Source: RBG-16-66-20 sp040752005 (GTDB taxonomy: Bacteria; Pseudomonadota; Gammaproteobacteria; Burkholderiales; SG8-39). Taken from it: 64,000 nt of DNA. The notes under the pieces are model-generated. The model made no database searches. It was not told where the DNA came from and saw nothing but the letters and a program-made list of their open reading frames with translations. How positions within the stretch are numbered: the stretch's first letter is position 1; the number at the start of each line of letters is the position of its first letter. Below, one piece after another: positions 8,459 through 16,845 of the stretch. The position numbers and the translations under genes are program-made. The DNA is taken from assembly GCA_040752005.1 (NCBI GenBank), contig JBFMFX010000004.1, positions 112,128 through 176,127 of the forward strand, given 5' to 3'.

Positions 8459-9328
8459 CTATTCGACGACCTGCGGCTCGGCCACTCCGTGCCGGCCGCG
8501 CAGGCGCGCGGCGAGCGCCGCGGCGTCGGCGCGCGAGGCAAGGCCCTCGATGCGCACCTCGTACACCGGAGAGCGGCCCTGCGGCACCGGCGCCACCTCG
8601 GCCGCGTAGCCCGCGCGGGCGAGCTCGGCCTGCATCGCCCGCGCCGCGCCCTCGGCGCCGTGGCGCGCGAGCGCCAGCTTCCACATGCCGCCGCGCATCG
8701 CGGCACCGGCACCCGGCTGGAGTTCCGTCTCGGCGGCCCAGTTCCTGAGCTGGTCCGGCTCGACAAAGCCCACCGGCTGCGCGCGGCCCTGCTCGCGCAC
8801 GTAGAAATGACGCGGCTGATCGAGCACGACCGGCGCCTCGCCGGGCGCGGTGACGTCAACGCGGCCCTCGAGCAGACAGACGATCTCGCGCTCGCGCACG
8901 GACTTGCCCCAGAGGTCGGTGCCGCGGATCCCGGCGATCACGGTGCCGACCGACACGCTCACCTCGCGCCGGCGCACTTTCGACAGCGCGTCGGTGGTGA
9001 ACCGGAACGCGCCTTCGAGCACGCGCAGAGCCGCGCGAAAGACGCCGTCCTTCGCGGGCGGCATCTCGGCGAACTCGAAGCGCGTGTTCTCGCCGAGCTT
9101 GACGCTGCTGCCCTCGGGCAGCATCACGAGCACGCGCGATCCGGCGCCGGTGCGGACCCGGTCGCCCGCGCGCAGTTCCGTGCCGGGAGCGAGCGGGCGC
9201 GATTCGCCGCCGCGCTCCACCCAGGCCGGCATCTGCACGCCCTCGACCACCGCGCGCGCGCCCTGTGCGAGCACCGCCGGCGCCGCCGCAAGCGCCGCGC
9301 ACAACACCAGTCCCGCCGCTGCCCTCAT
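8459..9328 (-). CDS. Secreted FecR-domain protein with C-terminal SPOR-like domain
   Basis: 289 aa. A signal peptide (residues 1-22, ending in LAQ) precedes a FecR-like domain (about 55-160) with the typical GDRVRTGAGSRVLVMLPEGS pattern and a SVGTVIAGIRGTD segment. The last about 80 residues (WKLALARHGAE to GRHGVAEPQ) look like a SPOR domain, the fold that binds denuded septal glycan. The ATG at 9328 follows an AAAGGGGG purine run. It has no sigma-FecI partner and no transmembrane anchor, so it is unlikely to be an iron-signalling FecR. A periplasmic or cell-wall role is an inference from the SPOR-like end. Confidence 0.75.
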   Translation of the reverse strand: MRAAAGLVLCAALAAAPAVLAQGARAVVEGVQMPAWVERGGESRPLAPGTELRAGDRVRTGAGSRVLVMLPEGSSVKLGENTRFEFAEMPPAKDGVFRAALRVLEGAFRFTTDALSKVRRREVSVSVGTVIAGIRGTDLWGKSVREREIVCLLEGRVDVTAPGEAPVVLDQPRHFYVREQGRAQPVGFVEPDQLRNWAAETELQPGAGAAMRGGMWKLALARHGAEGAARAMQAELARAGYAAEVAPVPQGRSPVYEVRIEGLASRADAAALAARLRGRHGVAEPQVVE

Positions 9329-9396
9329 CGCAGCCCCCTTTTCGTGTCGTCCCGCGGCGCCGACCCACAGGCCGTCGTGCGCCAATGATGCGCCCT

Positions 9397-9402
9397 TATA
9401 AT
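9397..9402 (+). promoter_or_regulatory. Consensus -10 hexamer ahead of leuS
   Basis: TATAAT lies 39 bp upstream of the leuS ATG at 9441, in the gap divergent to the FecR gene. It would give a leader of about 30 bases, which agrees with the ATG rather than the GTG at 9414 as leuS start. The -35 region is not convincing. Confidence 0.4.
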
Positions 9403-9440
9403 CAGCGGCCTCCGTGAATTCCGTCACGCCGCCCGAGCGA

Positions 9441-12011
9441 ATGCGCGAACTGTACCAGCCCGCCGAGATCGAGCGCGAGGCCCAGGCGTTCTGGGAAGCG
9501 AGGCGCTCGTTCCGGGTCGTCGAGGACCCGGCGAAGCCGAAGTTCTACTGCCTGTCGATGTTCCCCTATCCGTCGGGCAAGCTGCACATGGGGCACGTGC
9601 GCAACTACACGATCGGCGACGTGCTCACGCGCTACTACCGCATGCGCGGATACAACGTGCTGCAGCCGATGGGCTGGGACGCCTTCGGCCTGCCGGCCGA
9701 GAACGCGGCGATCGCCAATGGCGTGCCGCCGGCACGATGGACCTGGGACAACATCGCCTACATGAAGGCGCAGCTCAAGAGCCTCGGCTTCGCGCTCGAC
9801 TGGGACCGCGAGCTCGCCACCTGCCGCCCGGACTATTACCGCTGGAACCAGTGGCTGTTCACGCGCCTGTTCAGGAAGGGTCTGGCGTACAAGAAGACCG
9901 GCATCGTCAACTGGGATCCGGTGGACCAGACCGTGCTCGCCAACGAGCAGGTGATCGACGGCCGCGGCTGGCGCACCGGCGCGCCGGTGGAAAAGCGCGA
10001 GATCCCGATGTACTTCCTGCGCATCACCGCCTACGCCGAGGAGCTGCTCGCGGCGCTCGATGAGCTTCCGGGCTGGCCCGAGCAGGTGAAGCTGATGCAG
10101 AAGAACTGGATCGGCCGCTCCGAGGGCGTCAGGATCGGCTTTCCGTACGAGCTGGAGGGCGAGCGGCGGATCCTGTGGGTGTTCACCACGCGCGCCGACA
10201 CGCTGATGGGCGCCACCTTCTGCGCGGTGGCCGCCGAGCATCCGATCGCCGCCCACGCGGCGAAGCGCGATCCCCGCATCGCGGCCTTCATCGAGGAGTG
10301 CCGCCGCGGCCCGGTGGCCGAGGCCGAGCTGGCGCAGATCGAAAAGAAAGGCATGCCGACCGGCATCTTCGTCACCCACCCGATCTCCGGGGAAAAGCTC
10401 GAAGTCTGGGTCGGCAACTACGTGCTCGCGACCTACGGCGAGGGCGCGGTGATGGGCGTGCCGGCGCACGACGAGCGCGACTACGCCTTCGCCTTGAAGT
10501 ACGGCCTGCCGATCCGCTGCGTGATCCGCCACCCGGCCGGCGACTCGGTGCCGGCGCCGTGGCGCCCGGAGTACGCCGCATACGGTACCTGCATCCACTC
10601 CGGCCGCTACGACGGCATGGATTACCGGCAGGCGGTGGACGCGATCGCCGCGGACCTGGCGGCGAAGGGACTGGGCGAGAAGAGCATACAGTGGCGGCTG
10701 CGCGACTGGGGGATTTCGCGCCAGCGCTACTGGGGCTGCCCGATCCCGATCGTGCATTGCGAGGCCTGCGGCGACGTGCCGGTTCCGGACGAGCAGCTTC
10801 CGGTGCTGCTGCCCGAGAACCTCGTTCCCGACGGCACCGGCAACCCGCTCGCGAAGCTGCCCTCGTTCTACGAGTGCAAGTGCCCGGCGTGCGGCAGGCC
10901 GGCCCGGCGCGAGACCGACACCATGGACACGTTCGTGGACTCGTCGTGGTACTTCGCGCGCTTCGCCTGCCCGGACGCCGAGCACGCGATGGTGGACGAG
11001 CGCGCGCGCTACTGGATGCCGGTGGACCAGTACATCGGCGGCATCGAGCACGCGATCCTGCACCTGCTTTACTCGCGCTTTTTCCAGCGCGTGATGCGTG
11101 ACGAGGGCCTGATCCCCGGCATCTCCGAGCCGTTCACGAACCTGCTCACGCAGGGGATGGTGCTCGCCGAGTCGTACTACCTCGACACACCCGAAGGCCG
11201 GCGCGAGTGGGTGCACCCCTCCGAGGTCGAAGTCGAGCGGGACGCCAAGGGCCGCATCGTCTCCGCACGGCGCCGCTCCGACGGCGCAGCGCTCGTCTAC
11301 GGCGGCATCGGCACGATGTCGAAATCCAAGAACAACGGCGTGGACCCGCAGGCGCTCATCGAAAAATACGGCGCCGACACCGCGCGCTTCTTCATCATCT
11401 TCGCCTCGCCGCCGACGAGCACCCTCGAGTGGTCGGACGAGGGGGTCGAAGGCGCATACCGGTTCCTGAAGCGGCTGTGGAGCTACGCGCTGCGCTACTC
11501 GACCGGCGCGGCGCACAAGCCGGGCGGGGCCTGCGAGCGTGAGGTGAGGCGCGAGATCCACGCCGTGCTCGGCCAGGCCAACTACGACATGCAGCGCCAC
11601 CAGTTCAACACGGTCGCCTCCGCCTGCATGAAGATCCTCAACGCGCTGGAGCGGCTGCCCGCGGCCGGCGGGCCGGTGGCGAGCGAGGGGCTGTCCATCC
11701 TGCTGCGGCTGCTCTCGCCGATCGCGCCCCACATCTGCCATCACCTGTGGATCGCGCTCGGCTTCGGCGAGGACGTGATGCAGGCGAGCTGGCCGGAGCC
11801 GGACCCGGCGGCGCTCGAGCAGGAGGAGATCGAGTACGTGCTGCAGGTGGGCGGCAAGACGCGCGGCAGTCTGCGCGCGCCGCGCGCAGCCGACCGGGGC
11901 GCGCTGGAGAACCTGGTGCGGGAAAGCGCGCCGGTGAAGAAATACGCTTCCGGCCGGCCGATCAAGCGCATCGTCATCGTGCCCGGTCGCCTGATCAACG
12001 TCGTTGTATGA
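9441..12011 (+). CDS. leuS: Leucine--tRNA ligase
   Basis: 856 aa class Ia aminoacyl-tRNA synthetase (E. coli 860). The HIGH-type motif HMGH is at residues 49-52 and the KMSKS loop (MSKSK) at 626-630. The CP1 editing domain lies between them (TTRADTLMGATF, GEGAVMGVPAHDERD), with its YWGCPIPIVHC region. The ATG at 9441 aligns with the E. coli N-terminus (RELYQPAEIE against QEQYRPEEIE), so the in-frame GTG at 9414 is rejected. The stop overlaps the lptE start by ATGA. First gene of a long + strand housekeeping run. Confidence 0.98.
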   Translation: MRELYQPAEIEREAQAFWEARRSFRVVEDPAKPKFYCLSMFPYPSGKLHMGHVRNYTIGDVLTRYYRMRGYNVLQPMGWDAFGLPAENAAIANGVPPARWTWDNIAYMKAQLKSLGFALDWDRELATCRPDYYRWNQWLFTRLFRKGLAYKKTGIVNWDPVDQTVLANEQVIDGRGWRTGAPVEKREIPMYFLRITAYAEELLAALDELPGWPEQVKLMQKNWIGRSEGVRIGFPYELEGERRILWVFTTRADTLMGATFCAVAAEHPIAAHAAKRDPRIAAFIEECRRGPVAEAELAQIEKKGMPTGIFVTHPISGEKLEVWVGNYVLATYGEGAVMGVPAHDERDYAFALKYGLPIRCVIRHPAGDSVPAPWRPEYAAYGTCIHSGRYDGMDYRQAVDAIAADLAAKGLGEKSIQWRLRDWGISRQRYWGCPIPIVHCEACGDVPVPDEQLPVLLPENLVPDGTGNPLAKLPSFYECKCPACGRPARRETDTMDTFVDSSWYFARFACPDAEHAMVDERARYWMPVDQYIGGIEHAILHLLYSRFFQRVMRDEGLIPGISEPFTNLLTQGMVLAESYYLDTPEGRREWVHPSEVEVERDAKGRIVSARRRSDGAALVYGGIGTMSKSKNNGVDPQALIEKYGADTARFFIIFASPPTSTLEWSDEGVEGAYRFLKRLWSYALRYSTGAAHKPGGACEREVRREIHAVLGQANYDMQRHQFNTVASACMKILNALERLPAAGGPVASEGLSILLRLLSPIAPHICHHLWIALGFGEDVMQASWPEPDPAALEQEEIEYVLQVGGKTRGSLRAPRAADRGALENLVRESAPVKKYASGRPIKRIVIVPGRLINVVV

Positions 12012-12499
12012 GGCGCGCCCTCGCCCTCGCTCTTGTGCTCGCCGTCGCCGGCTGCGGCTTCAAGCTGCGCGGCGCGGCCGAGCTGCCGTTCGAGACGATC
12101 TATATTCCGTCGGCGAACTCCGGCGTGGCGCTCGATCTGAAGCGCAACATCCAGTCCGGGACGCGAACCCGCGTCGTGGACGACGCCAAGAGCGCCGAAG
12201 CGATCATGCAGTTCACCCAGGAGGCGCGCGAGAAGCATATCCTCTCGCTCAACGCCGCCGGCCGCGTGCGCGAGTTCCAGCTGCGCTACCGGGTCGGCTT
12301 TCGCGTGCATGACGGCAAAGGCGGCGAGTTCGTGCCGCCGAGCACCCTCGAGCTGACCCGCGAGGTCACCTTCAACGACGCCGCGGTGCTCGCCAAGGAA
12401 GCCGAGGAGCAGCTTCTGTACCGCGACATGCAGTTCGACATGGTGCAGCTCATCATGCGCCGTCTGGCGGCGGCACAGCGTCCGAAGCCCGCCGACTGA
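12008..12499 (+). CDS. lptE: LPS-assembly lipoprotein LptE
   Basis: 163 aa outer-membrane lipoprotein that plugs the LptD barrel and helps insert lipopolysaccharide. A short lipoprotein signal ends in the lipobox LAVAGC, making Cys16 the lipidated residue, and the mature protein opens with GFKLRGAAELPFETIYI, which is typical of LptE. The position between leuS and holA is the conserved proteobacterial arrangement. The start overlaps the leuS stop (ATGA), implying translational coupling. Confidence 0.94.
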   Translation: MRRALALALVLAVAGCGFKLRGAAELPFETIYIPSANSGVALDLKRNIQSGTRTRVVDDAKSAEAIMQFTQEAREKHILSLNAAGRVREFQLRYRVGFRVHDGKGGEFVPPSTLELTREVTFNDAAVLAKEAEEQLLYRDMQFDMVQLIMRRLAAAQRPKPAD

Positions 12500-12510
12500 T
12501 CCCGCGGCCG

Positions 12511-13527
12511 ATGCGCCTTCGGGCCGAGCAGCTCGACGCCCATCTCGCGAAAACCCTCGCCTGCGCCTACCTGGTATACGGCGACGAGCCGCTGGTCGCG
12601 CTGGAGGCGGCCGACGCGATCCGCGCCGCGGCGCGCGCGCGCGGCCACGAGGAGCGCGAAGTCCTCACTGCCGAGCGCGGCTTCGACTGGAGCGCGCTCG
12701 CGCACGCCTGCGCCGGCGGCTCGCTTTTCGCGGCGAAGAAGGTGGTCGAGCTGCGCCTTGGCTCCGGGCGCATGCCCGCCGCCGGTGCGCATGCGCTCGT
12801 CGAGCTCCTCGAGCGCCCGCCGCAGGATGTGGTGCTGCTGGCGAGCATGCCGAAGCCGGAGGGAAAGGACTGGTGGAAGGCGCACTGGTTCACCGCCTTC
12901 GAGGCCGCTGGCGTCATCGTCGAGGCGGCGCCGGTCGCGCGCGCCCGGCTCCCGCGCTGGATCGGCGAGCGCCTGGCGCGCCAGGGCCAGCGCGCCTCGC
13001 CCGAGGCGCTCGAATACCTCGCTGCGCGCGTCGAAGGCAATCTTCTCGCCGCGAAGCAGGAAATCGCCAAGCTCGCGCTCCTCGCCCCGCAGGGAGAAAT
13101 CGGCCTTGCGGAGGTGCGCGAGGCGGTGGCGAGCGTCGCCCGCTACGACTTCGACGCGCTCGCCGAGGCGCTCTATGGCGGTGACCTCGCGCGGTACGCG
13201 CGCGCGCTCGCCGGCCTCCAGGGCGAGGGCGAGAGCGCCGCTTCCCTCGCCTGGCGTCTGGGCGAGGAGCTGGCCGCGCTCGCGCGGGTGCAGGAGGGCC
13301 TTGCCGCCGGCGTGCCGAAGGAGGCGCTCTTCTCCGCTGAGCGCATTTACCGCGCCGCGCAGCCGCGCTGCGAGCGGGTGCTCGCGCGCCTGTCCGCCTC
13401 TCGGCTGCGCGAGGCGGCGGTGCGCGTTGCGCGCATCGAGCGCTCGGCCAAGGGCGTGGGCGCCGGCGACCCCTGGGATGGGCTGCTGCGCCTCGGTTTA
13501 GAATTCGCCCATGGATCAGGGACTTGA
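12511..13527 (+). CDS. holA: DNA polymerase III subunit delta
   Basis: 338 aa clamp-loader subunit that opens the beta sliding clamp. The N-terminal AAA+-like domain has the degenerate nucleotide-binding loop YLVYGDEPL expected of delta, and the LFAAKKVVELRL segment of the clamp-contact region follows. Length and position after lptE match the family. Its last 17 bases overlap the start of proA in another frame. Confidence 0.95.
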   Translation: MRLRAEQLDAHLAKTLACAYLVYGDEPLVALEAADAIRAAARARGHEEREVLTAERGFDWSALAHACAGGSLFAAKKVVELRLGSGRMPAAGAHALVELLERPPQDVVLLASMPKPEGKDWWKAHWFTAFEAAGVIVEAAPVARARLPRWIGERLARQGQRASPEALEYLAARVEGNLLAAKQEIAKLALLAPQGEIGLAEVREAVASVARYDFDALAEALYGGDLARYARALAGLQGEGESAASLAWRLGEELAALARVQEGLAAGVPKEALFSAERIYRAAQPRCERVLARLSASRLREAAVRVARIERSAKGVGAGDPWDGLLRLGLEFAHGSGT

Positions 13528-14791
13528 CCGGCGTGTGGACATCGCCGGCTACGTGCGCGAACTCGGGCGCGCGGCGCGTGACGCCTCCCGCTTGCTCGCG
13601 CGTGCCGATACCGCAGCGAAGAACCGGGCGCTCGCCGCGATCGCGGCCGCGATACGCGCTAGGCGCGACGAGCTGCTGGAGGCCAATCGCGCCGACCTGC
13701 AGCAGGCGCAACGCGACGGCTGCGACGCAGCGTTTCTCGACCGGCTCACGCTGACGCCGGCGGCGATCGCGCAGATGGCCGAGGGTCTGGAGCAGGTGGC
13801 CGCGCTCGAGGACCCGGTGGGACGCGTCAGCGAGCTTCGCCGCCGCCCGAGCGGGATCGAGGTCGGGCGCATGCGCGTGCCGCTCGGGGTGGTCGCGATC
13901 ATCTACGAGTCGCGCCCGAACGTCACCGCCGATGCCGCCGGCCTCTGTCTGAAGGCGGGCAACGCCTGCATCCTGCGCGGGGGCTCGGAGGCGCTGCATT
14001 CGAATCGGGCGATCGCCGCGTGCGTGCACGCCGGGCTCGCGGCCGCGGGCCTGCCCGAGGCCGCCGTGCAGATGGTCGCCACCGCCGACCGCGCGGCGGT
14101 GGGCGAATTGATCCGGCTGCGCGAGTACGTGGACATCCTGGTGCCGCGCGGCGGAAAAGCGCTGATCGCGCGCCTGGCGGAGGAAGCACGCATCCCGATG
14201 ATCAAGCACCTGGACGGCGTGTGCCATGTGTATGTGGACGATGCGGCCGACCTGGAGATGGCGGTGCGCATCGCCGACAACGCCAAGACCCAGCGCTACG
14301 GCACCTGCAACACGATGGAGACGCTGCTCGTGGCCGAAGGCATCGCCGCGCGCTTCCTGCCGCGGATCGGCGAGATTTTCCGCGCCAAGGGCGTCGAGAT
14401 GCGCGCCGACGAGCGCGCGCGGGCGCTCCTGCCGGATGCGCGCGCGGCGACCGAAAGCGACTACTACACCGAATGGCTCGCGCCGGTGGTCTCGATCCGC
14501 GTCGTACCGGGGCTGGAAGAGGCGATGGCGCACATCGCGAAATACGGCTCGCAGCATACCGACGCGATCGTGACCGAAGACCGCGCGCGCGCCGAGCGGT
14601 TCCTGCGCCAGGTCGACTCCAGTTCGGTGATGTGGAACGCCTCGACCCGCTTCGCCGACGGCTACGAGTATGGCCTCGGGGCCGAGATCGGCATCTCCAC
14701 CGACAAGCTGCACGCTCGCGGCCCGGTCGGTCTGGAGGGCCTCACCACGCAGAAGTGGGTGGTGTTCGGCCATGGGGAAGTGCGCCGGTAG
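13511..14791 (+). CDS. proA: Glutamate-5-semialdehyde dehydrogenase (gamma-glutamyl phosphate reductase)
   Basis: 426 aa. Reduces gamma-glutamyl phosphate to glutamate semialdehyde with NADPH, the second step of proline synthesis. The catalytic cysteine is C266 in the YGTCNTMETLL motif. The nucleotide-binding and substrate stretches VIYESRPNVTADAAGL and CILRGGSEA are typical. ATG at 13511 lies inside the end of holA; its TAG shares one base with the nadD GTG. proB is not in the window; proC is at 50524. Confidence 0.97.
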   Translation: MDQGLDRRVDIAGYVRELGRAARDASRLLARADTAAKNRALAAIAAAIRARRDELLEANRADLQQAQRDGCDAAFLDRLTLTPAAIAQMAEGLEQVAALEDPVGRVSELRRRPSGIEVGRMRVPLGVVAIIYESRPNVTADAAGLCLKAGNACILRGGSEALHSNRAIAACVHAGLAAAGLPEAAVQMVATADRAAVGELIRLREYVDILVPRGGKALIARLAEEARIPMIKHLDGVCHVYVDDAADLEMAVRIADNAKTQRYGTCNTMETLLVAEGIAARFLPRIGEIFRAKGVEMRADERARALLPDARAATESDYYTEWLAPVVSIRVVPGLEEAMAHIAKYGSQHTDAIVTEDRARAERFLRQVDSSSVMWNASTRFADGYEYGLGAEIGISTDKLHARGPVGLEGLTTQKWVVFGHGEVRR

Positions 14792-15360
14792 TGGCGCAGG
14801 CGATCGCCGTCCTCGGCGGCACCTTCGACCCGGTCCACAATGCCCATCTCGCGATGGCCCGGCGCGCGCTGGAGGCGCTCGGCGTGGCGCGCGTACTGTG
14901 GATGCCGACCGGCGCGCCGCCCTACCGCCCGGCGCCGGTCGCATCCGGCGAGCACCGGCTGGCGATGCTGCGCCTCGCGATCGCCGGCGAGCCGCGCTAC
15001 GCCGTTGACGCGCGCGAGCTGGTGCCGGGCCACTCCGGTTACACGGTGGACACGCTGAGGAGCCTGCGCGCGGAACTGGGCGAGGACACCGAGCTCGTGC
15101 TCCTGATGGGCGCCGACCAGTACGCCACGCGCCATTCGTGGCACCGGTGGGACGAGGTGGCGCGGCTGGCGCGCATCGCCGTCTTCGCCCGCCCGGGGGC
15201 GCCCGCGCCCGCCGACGGGGTGCAGGTGGTGCCGATGCCGCCGATGGCCGTCTCGGCGAGCGCGATCCGGGCGGCCATCGCGCGCGGCGAAGACGTCTCG
15301 GGGTTGGTGCCGCCGGCGGTGCTCGCGTACATCCGCGAACAAGGTCTGTACCGCGCCTGA
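14791..15360 (+). CDS. nadD: Nicotinate-nucleotide adenylyltransferase
   Basis: 189 aa. Transfers AMP from ATP to nicotinate mononucleotide to make deamido-NAD+ in NAD synthesis. The nucleotidyltransferase signature GGTFDPVHNAHL is close to the N-terminus, the mid-protein MGADQYATRHSW contacts the nicotinate part, and the VSASAIRAAIARGED motif binds phosphate. The GTG start is chosen because the signature then begins about ten residues in, and because the start and the proA stop share a base. Confidence 0.97.
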   Translation: MAQAIAVLGGTFDPVHNAHLAMARRALEALGVARVLWMPTGAPPYRPAPVASGEHRLAMLRLAIAGEPRYAVDARELVPGHSGYTVDTLRSLRAELGEDTELVLLMGADQYATRHSWHRWDEVARLARIAVFARPGAPAPADGVQVVPMPPMAVSASAIRAAIARGEDVSGLVPPAVLAYIREQGLYRA

Positions 15361-15773
15361 TGGACATCCGCAAGAAACAGCGCGCCGTGGTCGAGGCGCT
15401 GGAGGACGTGAAGGGGCGCGACATCGTCGTCTTCAACGTCGCACACCAGAGCCCGATGTTCGAGCGCGTGGTGATCGCCACCGGCGACTCCACTCGCCAG
15501 GTGAACGCGCTCGCGGCGAGCGTGCGCGACAAGATGAAGCAAATCGGCGCGCGCGTGCTCGGCATCGAGGGCCGCCGCGGCGGCGAGTGGGCGCTGGTGG
15601 ACCTCGGCGACATCGTCGTGCACGTGATGCACCCGGCGGTGCGCGCCCATTACAACCTGGAGGAGCTGTGGGGCGGCAAGGAGGTCAAGCTCAGGCGCGC
15701 TGGCGCCCGCGGCGCGCGCCGGGCCGCTCCCGCCGGCCGTGCCAAGACTGCACGTTCTCGCCGTCGCGCATAG
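15360..15773 (+). CDS. rsfS: Ribosomal silencing factor RsfS
   Basis: 137 aa. Binds ribosomal protein L14 and blocks subunit joining when nutrients run short (YbeB/Iojap family). The conserved segments DIVVFNV, IATGDSTRQVNALA and EGRRGGEWALVDLGDIVVHVM are present. ATG at 15360 overlaps the nadD TGA. The C-terminal 25 residues are Arg/Ala-rich and overlap rlmH by 35 bases in another frame; this tail goes beyond the family core and may be disordered. Confidence 0.96.
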   Translation: MDIRKKQRAVVEALEDVKGRDIVVFNVAHQSPMFERVVIATGDSTRQVNALAASVRDKMKQIGARVLGIEGRRGGEWALVDLGDIVVHVMHPAVRAHYNLEELWGGKEVKLRRAGARGARRAAPAGRAKTARSRRRA

Positions 15774-16152
15774 GCTGCCCGACTGGGCGCGCGCCGCACG
15801 CGACGAGTACCTGGCGCGCATGCCGCGCGGCTACGAGGTGCGCGTCGTGCAGGTGCGGCCGCGCGAGCGCGCGCGCCTCGCCGAGCGCCTGCCCGCGGGC
15901 GCGCGCGTGATCGCGCTCGACGAGCGCGGGCGCGATCTCACGAGCGCCGAGTTCGCCGCGCTGCTCGATCGGCCGACCGCGTTCGTGATCGGCAGCGCCG
16001 AGGGGCTGGACGCCGACGTGCGGCGCCGCGCGCACCTTCTCGTTCGCCTGTCCTCGCTCACGCTGCCGCACGCGCTCGCCCAGGTGGTGCTCGCCGAGCA
16101 GCTCTACCGCGCCGCCACGCTGCGCACCGGCCATCCCTACCACCGCGACTAG
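15739..16152 (+). CDS. rlmH: 23S rRNA pseudouridine-1915 N3-methyltransferase RlmH
   Basis: 137 aa SPOUT methyltransferase that acts on pseudouridine 1915 in helix 69 of assembled 70S ribosomes. The SAM-binding knot segments VIGSAEGLDADV and LSSLTLPHALAQVVLAEQLYRA are present, and the protein ends with the conserved HPYHRD that reaches into the active site. The GTG at 15739 gives a normal short N-terminal strand, but the protein is about 18 residues shorter than E. coli RlmH. It follows rsfS, as in most Gram-negative bacteria. Confidence 0.95.
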   Translation: MPRLHVLAVAHRLPDWARAARDEYLARMPRGYEVRVVQVRPRERARLAERLPAGARVIALDERGRDLTSAEFAALLDRPTAFVIGSAEGLDADVRRRAHLLVRLSSLTLPHALAQVVLAEQLYRAATLRTGHPYHRD

Positions 16153-16173
16153 CCTGCTATAGTCGCGTGCTTC

Positions 16174-16809
16174 GTGGCAGGATCGTTCGAACCCGTGATC
16201 TATCTCGCATCGCGTAGCCCGCGCCGGGGCGAGCTGCTCGCGCAGATCGGCGTGCGCTTCAACCTCCTCCTTTTCCGCAGCGAACCGCGGCCCGACGCCG
16301 ACGCCGACGAGACGGTGCTCGCCGGAGAAACGCCCGCCGCGTACGTCACGCGGCTTGCGCGCGCCAAGGCCGATGCCGGCTGGGCGAGGATCGCGCAGCG
16401 CCGGCTTCCGCCCGCGCCGGTGCTCGCCGCCGATACCGCCGTGGCGCTGCAGGGCCGCATCCTCGGCAAGCCCGCCGACCGCGCCGAGGCCGAGGCGATG
16501 CTCGCCGTGCTCTCGGGCAGGCGTCACGAGGTGTTCACCGCGGTCGCGCTGCGCTACGAGGACCGCCTGGAGACCGCGCTTTCGCGCTCGGAGGTCGAGT
16601 TCCGCCCGCTCAGCGCCGAAGAAATCCGCGCCTATGTCGCGACCGGCGAGGCCGACGACAAGGCGGGCGCCTACGCGATCCAGGGGCGCGCGGCCCGGTT
16701 CGTCGTCGAGATCCGCGGCAGCCATTCCGGCATCGTCGGGTTGCCGCTGTACGAAACCGCGCAGTTGCTGGAGCGCCTGGGACCCCTTGCCGACCGGCGC
16801 GCCGGGTAG
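16174..16809 (+). CDS. maf: Maf-family nucleoside triphosphate pyrophosphatase
   Basis: 211 aa. Hydrolyses dTTP/UTP or modified nucleotides to monophosphates, acting as a house-cleaning enzyme and linked to arrest of cell division. The P-loop-like SRSPRRGELL motif is at residues 13-22, the catalytic acidic region is in VLAADTAVAL, and GKPADRAEA and YAIQGRAARFV follow as in YhdE-type Maf. The GTG at 16174 is used; a second GTG at 16195 would remove seven residues. TATAGT at 16157-16162 is a possible -10 element. Confidence 0.93.
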   Translation: MAGSFEPVIYLASRSPRRGELLAQIGVRFNLLLFRSEPRPDADADETVLAGETPAAYVTRLARAKADAGWARIAQRRLPPAPVLAADTAVALQGRILGKPADRAEAEAMLAVLSGRRHEVFTAVALRYEDRLETALSRSEVEFRPLSAEEIRAYVATGEADDKAGAYAIQGRAARFVVEIRGSHSGIVGLPLYETAQLLERLGPLADRRAG

Positions 16810-16845
16810 CCCGCGCCGGGTGCGACGCCCTTCGCCGAGGCGAAG

